DNA from: Gloeopeniophorella convolvens | Lineage: Eukaryota > Basidiomycota > Agaricomycetes > Russulales | Reading direction: 5' to 3' | Assembly (NCBI GenBank): GCA_022496205.1 | Contig: WTXD01000002.1 | Location: forward strand, 248,001-312,000 | Length of the DNA: 64,000 nt | Shown: one piece after another, positions 22,291 to 33,370 of the stretch | Position numbering within the stretch: the stretch's first letter is position 1 | Layout of the letters: each line of letters begins with the position of its first letter | Translations under genes and position numbers: made by a program | The notes under the pieces: model-generated | What the model was told of the DNA's origin: nothing | Seen by the model: only the letters and a program-made list of their open reading frames with translations | Database searches by the model: none

Positions 22291-24882
22291 TCAGGCCGCG
22301 CTTTTCCACACTACGCCCACGCGGCCCGCGGCAGACATGACGGCATGTAGACCCGACGCCGCGATGTCTGTGTCAGAGACAACACCCCAGCCCGACGACT
22401 TGCGCGCCTGCCCGTTCTCGACGACCTCGTACACGAGCTCGACGTACGACGCCGCGCCGACCTCCGTGCCCTGCCCGAGCGCGTGCTCCGAGTACTCGCG
22501 GATCACGAGCGTGCCCTCGACGAGCTGGTGCAGGCACGCTAGCAGCGCCGATAGCGGCCCGTTTCCGACGCCGCGCACGCTTTGCGTGCGGCCATCGAGA
22601 GCGAACTCGCCGGCGAGGCGCGTACCGCCGCCCTCTACGCGCTCGAGCTCGAACGCGCGCAACGCAAACGCACCCGCAGGCGAGTCGTACCCGTACGTCG
22701 CCTTGAACAACGCCGCGAGCGCGTCGTGCGCGATCTCGCCGCCCGAGCTCGCCGCGGCGCGCTGTACGACCTCGAAGAATGCGGCCTGCAGCCGCCGCGG
22801 CAGCTCGAGGCCGAGCGAGTTGACGAGCGCTGATGCGATGTCGGACTGCCCTGAGCGCGCATTGAACCCGACGGAGAGCTTGAGCTCCGGCAGCGCGCGG
22901 TCGCCGATGTGCGTGTTCACGGCCGAGAGCACCGCACGTAGACCTGAGCCTGCGATGTCGCGGTCGACGCCGATGCCCCACCATGAGGTCGACGACTTGC
23001 GGTCGCTCGATGGGACAAGCTCGATGTAAGATGCCGCGCGCGAGTTCTGCAGGTCGGCCTGCGTGTCGATCGAGTGCTCGGTGTATTCCCGTAGAGCGAG
23101 GTCCACTTCGAGATGTGTTCGGAGCGCGTTAAGCAGGGCAGAGATGGGACCATTGCCGTCACCGCGGATAACTCGCACAACGCCGTCGACCAGAATGGTG
23201 CCGTCGAACTGGCGGATGTCTTCTGCCTCGTCGGCACCATCCGGGTTCGGCGCCGACGAGATCTTGAACGAGCGCAGTGCGAGACGGCCCTCGTACTTGC
23301 CTCCTCCAAAGTGATATGTCTCGCGGAACGCGTTGGTAATGTCCTCGACAGTCATCTCGCGCGCCTCGCGATCTGATATAGCCTGCACGACCTGGTAAAA
23401 TGTGACCTGCATCTTGCGCGGGAGATCCAAGTGCAGGTTCTGCTTGACCAGATACGCGATGCCGCCTTTGCCCGACTGCGAGTTGACACGGATGACCGCC
23501 TCGTAGGTCTGACCAAGGTCCGCTGGATCGATAGGAAGGTACGGCATCTCCCATATTTCTTTTTCGCCCTGCGAGCGTGCGAGTGCATGTCGCTTCGACT
23601 GTTCCTCGAAGCCCTTCTTGACCGCATCCTGGTGAGATCCAGAGAAGGCAGTAAAGACGAGCTCTCCGCCATATGGATGTCGTGGGTGAACTGGGAGGTC
23701 GTTGCACTGGGTGACGACGTCGATGACGTGCTGAATGTCACTGAAGTCCACATTCGGCGAAATGCCTTGCGTGTAGTAATTCAGAGCAAGATTGACGAGG
23801 TCGACATTCCCTGTGCGTTCGCCGTTGCCAAAGAGACAGCCTTCTACACGGTCTGCACCTGCAAGGATGCCGAGTTCCGCAGCAGCGATACCGGTCCCTG
23901 TGCAGAGTTCAGTGTATGTATTGAAAGAAGACGCCACATCGCTCACCCCGGTCGTTATGTGGATGTAAGCTAATGAGGACCTTCTCCCGCTCTGATATAT
24001 GCGTATGGAAATATTCGACCTGTGGCACAATTGGCATGGGAAACTCAGGGGCTAAGTAAGAACGCACTAGATCAGCGAAGTGATTAGGAGGCGATATTTC
24101 GACTGTTGCAGGAAGATTGAATATGATCTTGCTCAGGGTGTCAGTGCCTGACTTCCCCCAGGCCGCTTTAACGGCATCACAGATCTCCACGGCGAACTCA
24201 GGTTCCGTTTGAGAGAACGTTTCTGGGCTGTACTCGTATCTGAAGACAGTCCCGTATTTTGCCGTGCACTCCTCGGTGAGGCGACGGACGATTTCCGTAT
24301 GTCGCACCGCGAGCTCAATAGTCTCCTCCTTGGTATTTTTGAAGACGACGCCTCTGAACAGCGGCGACGTCGCATTGTACATATGGATGATAGCATGCTT
24401 GGAGCCAGCGACGGAATCGACGGTCCGCTTGATCAGATCTTCGCGCGCGGGCGTCAAAACCTACGACATCTTAATGGCACAGTTCCCAGGAGACGAGAAT
24501 GCAGACGAGCCATACCTGTATCCACACATCATCCGGGATTTGTTCTTTCTCAACGAGACCGCGAACAAAGTTGAAATCCGTGTCGCTGGCAGCGGGGTAT
24601 GCGATTTCGATCTCCTTGTAGCCGCACTCGACAAGCAATTCGAAGAAGGTAGTCTTTTGCTCAATGGTCATGGGGTTCGCGAGGGCCTGGTTCCCATCCC
24701 GCAAGTCCGTAGAAAGCCATATTGGTGGCGTAGTTGAGCGCTTGCTCGGCCACTGGCGATTCTGAAGGTTGAGCGGAGTGTACGGTTTGTACCGCAGCGA
24801 CGGGTCAATACTGTCGATAGAGATCAGCTCACGCGCCCATCATGCGATGAAGGGACAGAGTATCTCACAGCATGCACGGCAT
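22291..24882 (-). CDS. LEU4: 2-isopropylmalate synthase with duplicated C-terminal module
   Basis: Condenses acetyl-CoA with 2-ketoisovalerate, the first committed step of leucine synthesis. ATG at 24882 gives MPCM, then a 58-base intron, then [20 protein letters not shown]. Catalytic and metal motifs are [15 protein letters not shown] and HPHNDRG, and the barrel continues to [20 protein letters not shown]. The C-terminus is unusual. The accessory plus leucine-binding dimerisation module occurs twice: [15 protein letters not shown] to [11 protein letters not shown] (about 23490-22906) and [20 protein letters not shown] to [10 protein letters not shown] (about 22872-22321). The protein is therefore roughly 200 residues longer than the usual ~600. 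No obvious mitochondrial presequence is seen. Confidence 0.94.
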
Positions 24883-25137
24883 GGTCGGCGTCGCTGCTGG
24901 TTAACGGGAAAGAGGGTGCGAATTTATGTGAAGCGATTTGAGTCGAGTCAAGAGGGAAGCATGATCTTTGGGCCATTGGCAGGCGCGCTTTCGCCGTTCG
25001 GTTTTTGACCCGACGGCCGAGACGAACCCTATCCCAGGGTTAGGGGCATGGGTCTGTGCCCTATCCCGGAGTCACACCGAGCTGCAAACTCTGCGATAAA
25101 AGTGTGCAATCGATTCTTCATCGTAGCGCATGCAACG
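24883..25137. promoter_or_regulatory. Divergent LEU4/GUS1 promoter with TTAGGG-type inverted repeat
   Basis: 255 bases between the two start codons. AACCCT (25025-25030) and AGGGTT (25036-25041) form a perfect 6-base inverted repeat with a 5-base spacer, followed directly by AGGGG and a second CCCTATCCC at about 25060. TTAGGG-like boxes occur in promoters of translation genes in some fungi. The link here is inference. Confidence 0.45.
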
Positions 25138-27857
25138 ATGTCAGGAAGACTCACAATCTCGTCAAAAGCATCTCCGTTCCCGTACGGGGCGATAGCGATC
25201 GCATCGCACACTCAGAAGGCCGAGGTTGTGTACGACGAGTCTGCCTCGGGATTGACTTTCGCATTCGAGGGGTCTGATTTCACCACTGAGGAGGACGCTG
25301 TGCGAAACATCGCCAAGGCTGGCGGCCTGGCGGATGATAGTGTCAAGGTGTGTACTGTCCTCTTTCTTATGGCCCATTCAATGACCCCACACAGACGCCC
25401 GCTTATTTCGCATTGGCAAAATCTCTGGCTACCACTACAGCTATCCCCCAGATCATCGCATCTCTTGACTCGTTGGATGATCACCTTGCTTACCGCACAT
25501 TTCTTGTCGGCCACGACATCACTGCTGCCGACTGGATGGTGTGGGGTGTGCTGAAAGGTATGCACGTCGGAAAAAAGGGGTCACTAAATATCGCGGGCTG
25601 ATGAATTCGAGGGTAGGCAACCTCCGACTCGTCGGGCTCCTGAAGAACAATCAGCATCAGCACCTCTCGCGCTGGTTTAGTCACCTCGACTCTCTCGAGT
25701 CAACACAAGTAGCCTTGACCGGCCTTGCCGAGGCAAAGGCCTCCAAGGCAAGGCAGGGCCAAAAGACCGCATCCTCTTTTGCACTGGGCCTCCAGAATGC
25801 CAAGGAGGGCGAGGTTGTCACCCGTTTCCCTCCAGAGCCTAGCGGCTACCTTCACATCGGCCACACCAAAGCAGCCATTCTGAACCAGTATTTCGCCAAA
25901 ATGTACAAGGGCAAGATGATTGTCCGGTTCGACGATACCAACCCGTCGAAAGAGAAGGTGTGTAGAAGTTGCATATATCTGTAATTTCGCTCAAGTCTTG
26001 TGCTTCAAGTCTGAATTCGAGGAGACGATCCTAGAGGATCTCAACCTTCTAGACATCAAGGGTGACAAGGTCACCCATACGTCTGATTACTTCGATCACA
26101 TCTACGATCTCGCAATTAAGATAATCAAAACCGGTAAGGCATACGCCGATGATACTGAGCAAGCTCAGGTATGCTTGCATGAGCATCTATGTCGAAGAAG
26201 CTGCGCTAACGGGAACTACAGATGCGCGAGGAGCGTGGCGCTGGCATTGCATCGAAGCGACGAGACGCAACAGTCGAGGAGAACTTGGCACGGTTCGAGG
26301 AAATGACGAAGGGGACCGAGGAGGGCGTTCGGTGGTGCATCCGCGCAAAGATGAGCGTGGACAACCCCAACAAGGCCATGCGCGATCCCGTCATTTACCG
26401 ATGTAACCTCACGCCGCACCACCGAACAGGGTATGTATCGAATTTCCTGCGGTGGTGTTCTGTGATCAAACTCTCGCTTCAGAGACAAATGGAAGGTCTA
26501 CCCTACGTACGACTTCGCCTGCCCCATCGTGGACTCGCTCGAGGGTGTGACCCATGCCCTCCGCACGATCGAGTATCGGGATCGCAACCCTCAGTACCAT
26601 TGGATGATCGAAGCCCTCGGCGTCCGCCCCGTCAACATCTGGGACTTCAGCCGGCTCAACTTCATCTACACACTCCTGTCGAAGCGCAAGTTACACTGGT
26701 TCGTCGACCAGGGCCTCGTTAGCGGCTGGGACGACCCGCGCTTCCCCACTGTCCGCGGAATCCGGCGTCGCGGCATGACCGTCGAGGCGCTCACGCAGTT
26801 CATGTTGTCGCAAGGCCCTAGTCAGGCAATCGTATCGCTCGAATGGGACTCCATCTGGGCGTTGAACAAGAAGGTCATCGATCCCATTGCGCCACGATTC
26901 TGGTCCATTCTGAAGTCGAAGCCGTGAGTATCTGGGTTTGCTCGGTCGACGTGGAGGAAAGGCTGACAATGGCAATCGTAGTGTACCAGTGACCATTCAG
27001 GGAGGGCCCGCCGAGCCGGAGACAAAGACACTGCCCAAGCACAAGAAGAACCCTGATGTCGGAGAGAAGACGACGGTTTACAGCTCAAACATCCTGATCG
27101 ACCAGGAGGACGCCCTGTCGTTTGAGGATAACGAGGAGGCACGTCCTCCTGTTCCGATCGCATACGGCACATACTCACGCCTGCGCAGATCACCCTCATG
27201 GACTGGGGCAACGCGATCGTGCGTTCCAAGACGACCGACAGCACCGGCACAATCACGGCACTGACGCTCGAGCTGCACCTCGAGGGCGACTTTCGCAAGA
27301 CCAAAAAGAAGATCACCTGGCTCGCGCAGCCAGCGGGCGCGCACGCGCTCGTCGACGCGACGCTGATCGACTACGACTACCTGATCACGAAGAAGAAGCT
27401 CGAGGAGGCGGATGATGTCAAGGACTTCGTCACGCCCGTGACCGAATTCCGCGAGGCCGCGCTCGCGGACGCGAACGTGCGCGCGCTCGCTAAGGGCGAT
27501 ATCATCCAGTTTGAGCGCCGCGGGTACTACATCTTCGATGGCGTCGTCGAGCGCGACGGTGCGAAGACGTGGGAGTTCATCCGTATCCCCGACGGGCGCG
27601 CTGCGGGCCTCGCGAGCAAGGCAGGTGCGGGCGAGCCCGAGCCAGCGAAAGACGCTAAGCCGGCCAAGGCGAAGAAGGCTAAGGGCGAGAGCTCTGCGCC
27701 GATTACTTCTGCGAGCTCGAGTGGCGGCACAAACAAGCACGGTGTCACCCCAGCGGACACGAAGATGTACAAGGTAGACCTGGTAGTTGGGACCGAGGAG
27801 CCCACCACCGAGAACGCCACGAAGATGTACAAGGTTGACAGCGTGTACAAGGTGTAA
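25138..27857 (+). CDS. GUS1: Cytosolic glutamyl-tRNA synthetase
   Basis: Charges tRNA-Glu with glutamate in the cytosol. ATG at 25138 gives [20 protein letters not shown]. Exons carry a GST-like N-terminal domain ([20 protein letters not shown]) that in yeast binds Arc1. The class I signatures follow: HIGH as [23 protein letters not shown], and KMSKS as [11 protein letters not shown]. The anticodon-binding beta barrel includes [14 protein letters not shown]. The tail is Lys/Ala-rich with a repeated TKMYKVD, ending SVYKV. The in-frame junction after VLKG uses acceptor ggtag near 25617. All catalytic motifs are present. Confidence 0.96.
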
Positions 27858-28293
27858 GTTGGTGAAAGTGTAGACGAGAGTGCAACTGTAGCAGTAAATC
27901 TTGTTGTAATACAACATACGGTGTACCTCGACCTGGCGGCGCGTGTGATGCATGATGCCTTGCCATCCCCCAACCTCACAGAGCAGTCATATTCTACTGC
28001 TCGATCGGGCACGCTGGTCCGCCATCTCTGTACAAATGATTCTTGATTGGCGACTATACAGTACAATGTAGGGATGCGGTTTGGAGCAAAGAAATATGAT
28101 GTGTAATCGAATGAAGCCCAGCGCCGTGCGCGCACGCCAGACAGGAGATATACAGATGAATGATGATGGCGGTTTTCACAACTGCGCCTGAATGTCCCAA
28201 AGCAAAAAGCAACACGCGTATCCAGAGGCGTGAATGAGCATAAAGTAGAAGATACGAACAGGCGGGCGGGCTGGGTGGGCGGCGAGCTGTATT
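27858..28293. other. Intergenic, convergent 3' ends
   Basis: About 440 bases between the stops of GUS1 and the kinase gene. Nothing recognisable beyond presumed 3' UTRs. Confidence 0.55.
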
Positions 28294-31200
28294 TTACCGG
28301 TACTTGCGGACAAGCTCTTCAAGCTCGGTCACGACCTCCGTCATGGTCGGCCGATCTTGGTGCTCCTGCGCCCACATGCGCTCTATGAGGTCTACAATTT
28401 CCGGGCACCACTGCTTGCGCAGTCCAGAGACAGAGGGTCTAGACAGTATCGATCAGCGGATGAGTGTGATATAACCAGCGAACGATCGTACCGTTGGCGT
28501 TTCGATCCTACGGCCTCATAAATGGCATGCTCATTCATACCCTAGACATGACTGGTTGACAACTCGTTCAATAAACATTGATTAGGAGTGACTCACCTCC
28601 CAAGGGTACTTCTTGTTCTGCACATGCCACTGTAACATCTCCCAGTACACCGCGCCGCACGCAAATACATCCACCTTGTGATTGTATTTGGGGTGCGCGT
28701 GCCACAGCTCAGGCGCCTGCCAGTTGACAGTGCCAACGAGGCTGCGGACCATGGAGCGTGTGCTCTGCTTGACCTTGGCCAGGCCAAAGTCTGCGATCTT
28801 GGCGACACCCTTCGAGGTGATGAGGATGTTCGAAGACTTGCAGTCCCGGTGGATGACGGATGGCTTGCGCAGGTGGAGATACTCCAGGCCACGCGCGATG
28901 TCAAGCATTATAGAAAGCTATCGATGTATTAGAGCTTCGATGAGAAAAGAAGCGTGTGGTGAAACATACGGCGCGATAAAGGGAGGGCGGGGGACGTTCC
29001 GAATGTAATCGAACAAATCGCCGTTGGAGCAGAGCTCGCTTACGATCATCACAGGTGTGACGCGTGTATCTTCCGGAATACTAACGCCAAGCTGCGGAGA
29101 GCGTTAGCCCATTCACATAACATATGCAGGAACCGTAAACACGCACGAAACGGACGATGTTGGGGTGGTTGAAACCCCCAAGAAGCTTTAATTCCTTGAT
29201 ATCCACTACAACATAAAGTCAACGCTTGACAGTAAAATGAAGTCGAAGCTACGCACTCGAAGTGAGATGCCCACGGAACTCGGCAATGGCAACCTTGCGC
29301 CCTTTGAATTTACCAATGAACACGTCCTTGAAGCCACCACTCCCAATCTTCTCGAGTTTGGTAAGCTTCTCCGGGGGAATCTCACGGTCCTCCAACCCCA
29401 GACTCTCAAGATCGAGCTCGAGCTCTTCCTCCTTCTCTCTCTCCCTGTGCGCGGAGGAGAGGGGAGGTGTGCGGGGTTCGTCTAGGTGCACGTGGGTGCG
29501 GAGCAGGACAGGTGGCGTAGAACTCTTGCTCTTGCTTGCCTTCCGGCGGCGCGGCCGTGCGGTTGAAGGCGGGCGAATGGTGCCTGCTGAGGACGGAGAG
29601 GAAACCTCTGACCGGCGATCGCGCCATTGGAGAAGCGCCTCTGCGAGCTGGGGTTTGGTACCCTCGACGTCAAGGTCCCGGCTCTCGCATAGCCGCACGA
29701 GGTCGTCCCGGCGAAGGCGTACGAGACTCTTCGCGGTGGCGATGGTTAGATCAACTAATCGAATGATTAGAAAAAGGATCAAAGACGAACAAAACCACTG
29801 ACCATCCTCCATCGCTTCCTCCGTAAACTCATTGTGTGGGCCCTCGTCGATTTCGTCATCTTCGGCTTCGAGGTCGATGTCCTCGTCGACAGGCATTTCT
29901 TCCCGCCCCGACTCGTCGCTACCCTCTTGTTCTTCAATGTCTTCCAGGTCTTGCTCCTCGATGTCTTCCAAGTCGTCCTCGGAATCCTCGCCGACAATCT
30001 TCCCATTACGAAGCTTGCGCGGCTCGACGAGCGTCACATCGTCTTCTTCATCTTCCTCCGCCTCATCACCGTCTTCATCTGCCGCGAGGTCCACGGACGA
30101 GGCGTCATCTTCTACAGCCTCTTCAACCGCCACTATGTTTTCCTCCTCCTCTTCCTCTTCATCATCCCCGTCATCACTCTCGTCAGGAGGTGTGTGGGTT
30201 TGAATCGGTCGTGGCCGCAACCGATGCTTTACCGGGGTCCGATTGCTCGGCGCAGACCGGGAGGAGTCTTGCGAAGAAATGAGTTCATCCACCTCGTCGT
30301 CGTCGTCATCATCCTCGCACAAGTTCCCAATTTTCTCCTTGGCCTTGCGCTTTGGTGGCGTCCGGACAGCTTTCTCGCCTTGGCTGCGAAGCCGCCGAGG
30401 AGATGGATCGATCGTTTTAGGCTCGGAGTCCGAGAGTTCGGTGAGATCGCTGAGGCTCTCCAGACTGGCAATTTCAACTTGGTCGCTGAACTCGACTTGC
30501 TTGGCCTTGCCTTTCGACTTGGAGAGGCGTGAACTGGACGGTACCGGTGCATCCTCTCCCGAGACCTTACGAGAGCGAAGGCGGGTGGCTGGTGGAGAAG
30601 GAAGTGACACTGATGCTGTAGAAGTTGCTGGCGAGGAACGAAGGGAGCCTGTTCTGCGCCTGAGGTCACGAACCAATGGTGCCGGTGAGCGGCTCATGGT
30701 TATCATCACGTGAGGATCTGCACTCACCGAGTCCCAATTCGGGCATCGGCGTCTGACGGTCGGTTCTTGTAAGCGCCCGTTGGGGAGGACCGAACATGGC
30801 CTAACGACAAACTGCGACCTGCCGCAGGTCGGGTGGGTGTATGACCCACGTCATGCACGGTAACACGTCTCTGCAAGCCACTCGGGTAATGTCCGCGCCG
30901 AGCACCAGCGTCTGTTTCCTCGCCGCCGGCAACGTTGCCATCGTCGGACGAGTATTCACTTGAAGCACCGTCCCGCCCAGACGGTGACGAAGGCGGGAGT
31001 TCTGCGACCTCGTCACGCACAGCGATGATTGCGTCTACAATCTCTTGCTTTGTAAGAGCATCAGGGTCCTCAGATAGCCCTGCAGCTTCGTGCAGATCTC
31101 GGAGACGGTCCTTCTTCAGGCGAAGGAGCTCGCGTGAAGAGGCCTCATTAACCAGGTATTCCACGGCTATTTTCGGGATTCAGCATGGCAGTTTAAGCCG

Positions 31201-31762
31201 GTGATGATGACGTACACGAATCCCAGTCTTGAGAGCCACCTTCGCTCGATTCGTCCGACCCATGGAAGCGCGCGTGAGTGTCGACCTCCATCGCTGTCCC
31301 GGCATCCTCGTCGCTGCTCTCCTGGTTGAAAGAAGCCCTCCGGCGCTTGAACGCGCCAGCGCCATTACGGGATCCCCGCACGACATTGCTGGTGTTCTCA
31401 TTCCCGCTAACAACGCGTTTGCGCTTCGCACCGACTTGTACGTGGTCGGCATCGCTCGGCACACGCATCACTTCTTTATCTGCGAGGGCAAGACGCGATG
31501 GAAGACGGCGAAGGTTGAACTGGAGGGGTGCCAGGACAGGACGCGACTCGGACGACGAGGGTGATGTCGACGCGCTAGATGCGTGTGACGGCGGAGTGAC
31601 AGTGCGGAGGGATCGAAGGAGAGAAAAAACGCGTCGACGCGAAGAAGGTTGGTAACGGGGCTTCGAACGACTGTGGGGGAGGGTCGCGGTCGTGGTGGAG
31701 GCCGTCGAGGTGGAGGTCGCGTTCGAGTGAAGTCTTGAATGAGATCCACGACGCTGAGCCAT
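28294..31762 (-). CDS. TKL-like protein kinase with two SAP motifs and WNK-like lysine position
   Basis: ATG at 31762 (MAQRRGSHSRLHS). A basic Ser-rich N-terminus (KRKRVV, FKRRRAS) leads to SAP-like motif 1 (ELLRLKKDRLRDLHEAAGLS, then TKQEIVDAII). Next is a long acidic stretch with tandem DLEDIEEQ, then SAP-like motif 2 (LVRLRRDDLVRLCESRDLD, GTKPQLAEALLQWRD). The kinase domain follows: glycine loop IGSGGFKDVFIGKF, beta-3 strand KVAIAEFRGHL, helix C DIKELKLLGGF, HPNIVRF, VIHRDCKSSNIL, IADFGLA, QAPELW, end ELVRKYR. HRD and DFG are intact, but the VAIK lysine is Ala. A Lys sits in the glycine loop, as in WNK kinases. SAP motifs and charge suggest a chromatin-associated nuclear kinase (inference). 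Intron 30693-30727 is only 35 bases. Confidence 0.85.
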
Positions 31763-32316
31763 ACCAACGAGCCGTGAAGCGAGGGTGTTGTTTTAAGGGG
31801 ATTAGTCCAGGGTTTCTGCCTGGATGGGTATACCGTGTTGGCTGAGTTGCGTGGTCGTTCAGCAGTTCATTGGCACTTGCCAACTTGCGCGCCACACTCA
31901 GACAAACGCCAACCAAACATCTACAAACAGGTCTCGGCCAGCCCATCACGTAAGCACAACACCGCGCCTTTTTGCGGCCATGGCCTCGACCCAGCTGCCA
32001 CTTCCAGTTGTACCCGATTCCTTGTCCATAGCATCAGACACACCGCCACACATGTCTTCTACCGCGTGTTGGATCTATGACACAGGCAGACACTCTGGAA
32101 AACTTCGGATAGTCTCGTGGCTTTCTTTCTTTCGCTCTTCCCATCGTGGTCATGCAAGTGTGTCAAAGCAACAGCTGTCCACACCTACATTTGCGGACAC
32201 ACCCTTGCTGTTTCCGCTTCTTAAAGGCTCTCACCACCGCTTAAATATCTAATCCGTATCTCCTACAACCCCCTGTACTCTTGGAGATACTCGCGTCATC
32301 TGTGCTATCTCTCGAC
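31763..32316. other. Intergenic, divergent promoter region
   Basis: About 550 bases between the kinase start and the DUF6593-like start. An open frame from ATG 31980 (MASTQLPLPVVPDS) has no supporting motif, so I leave it uncalled. Confidence 0.4.
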
Positions 32317-32989
32317 ATGCTTCTCAAGTATACCTCTCCGGACATGCTCAACTCCACCATCACTGACACGAGCTCGGGAGTCAACCTATTCGCTGTATGC
32401 ACTGAATCATTCTACACAACGGAGCGTGTATACGACCCGGTCACTGGCACCAAAAATACTTGCATCCGACGCCGCAGGACGGTGATAACTGACGTTCATC
32501 AGAGACAAGTGGCCGAGATTATCTGGGCTGGACGCGTCCCGCTTTCGATCCGTCTGCACGGCGAGATGTTGGATGGAGTGACGCCTCTGTTTAATGGCTG
32601 CGAAAGCATTACCATCATGTAAGTTGCCCGTTCTCGAGTTAATCCTCTACTCTCTTCTTACCATCCTAGACCCGACAGGTCGTCTGAGATGAGAGTTCCA
32701 ACGCGGCTCGGGGCTATGTGGGTAGCGACAAGGCGTTCACTTGAGGTGATACATCTTCCATCTTGACCCTTGTTCGCGCTTGACGCATTCCCTTAAGCTT
32801 CATTGCTCCACTTCTGGTGCAATCCAATCTGCCTTCCATCTGAATAGCGTTCAAATCGGGCAACGCCTCCGACCCGCTCCCATGCCAGGTATGGGTTCGC
32901 CCTATCTTGAGATTCTCGACCTTCATTCTGCACACATGGTGGAGATGATTGGTACGAATCCTTCCGTCCGTGAATTGAGTTACCCCTAA
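32317..32989 (+). CDS. DUF6593-like basidiomycete protein
   Basis: Three exons, 32317-32618, 32670-32745 and 32798-32989, join in phase and give 189 residues. Exon 1 reads YTSPDMLNSTITDTSSGVNL, FYTTERVYDP, RRRRTVITDVHQRQVAEIIW. Exon 3 ends GSPYLEILDLHSAHMVEMI. The order of a DP-x-LNT-like opening, a TTI/RR segment, a VAEI-W strand and a C-terminal LEIL/VD strand resembles the DUF6593 fold common in Agaricomycetes, often in large paralogous sets of unknown function. The middle exon fits the family poorly, so a paralog in decay is possible. Confidence 0.5.
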
Positions 32990-33370
32990 CGGCACCAAAA
33001 GTGTCGTGTTTGATTATGGACATCCTCCGTCGCAATGTTTTCGACGTATCGCCGCAGGACTTCGACCGTCAGTTGGGACCGTGCCGCCAGTCTGACCCGA
33101 CCTCTAGGTCCTTGATTTCGAGACTCGCTGGCCTCGCTAGGTCGTAGATCATGTCACGGGGCCATTTCTCTGGGTCTGCTGGATGGAACATATCCCATCT
33201 AGAGCATAAAAGCGGGACATTCGTGTGTCAAATACAGTATATATTCTGTAGACGAATGAGAATATCAATCGTGCGGTGCTGCACGACCACGTGACGAGAC
33301 AATGAGCCACAAGCGCGTCTCCGTCCGACGCGTCTTTCCGCTCAACGGTGCACGGCGACCCCGACACACC
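32990..33370. other. Intergenic
   Basis: About 380 bases upstream of CTF18 with no recognisable feature. An in-frame ATG at 33302 would lengthen CTF18 by 23 basic residues; the ATG at 33371 is in better context (cacc ATGG). Confidence 0.5.
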
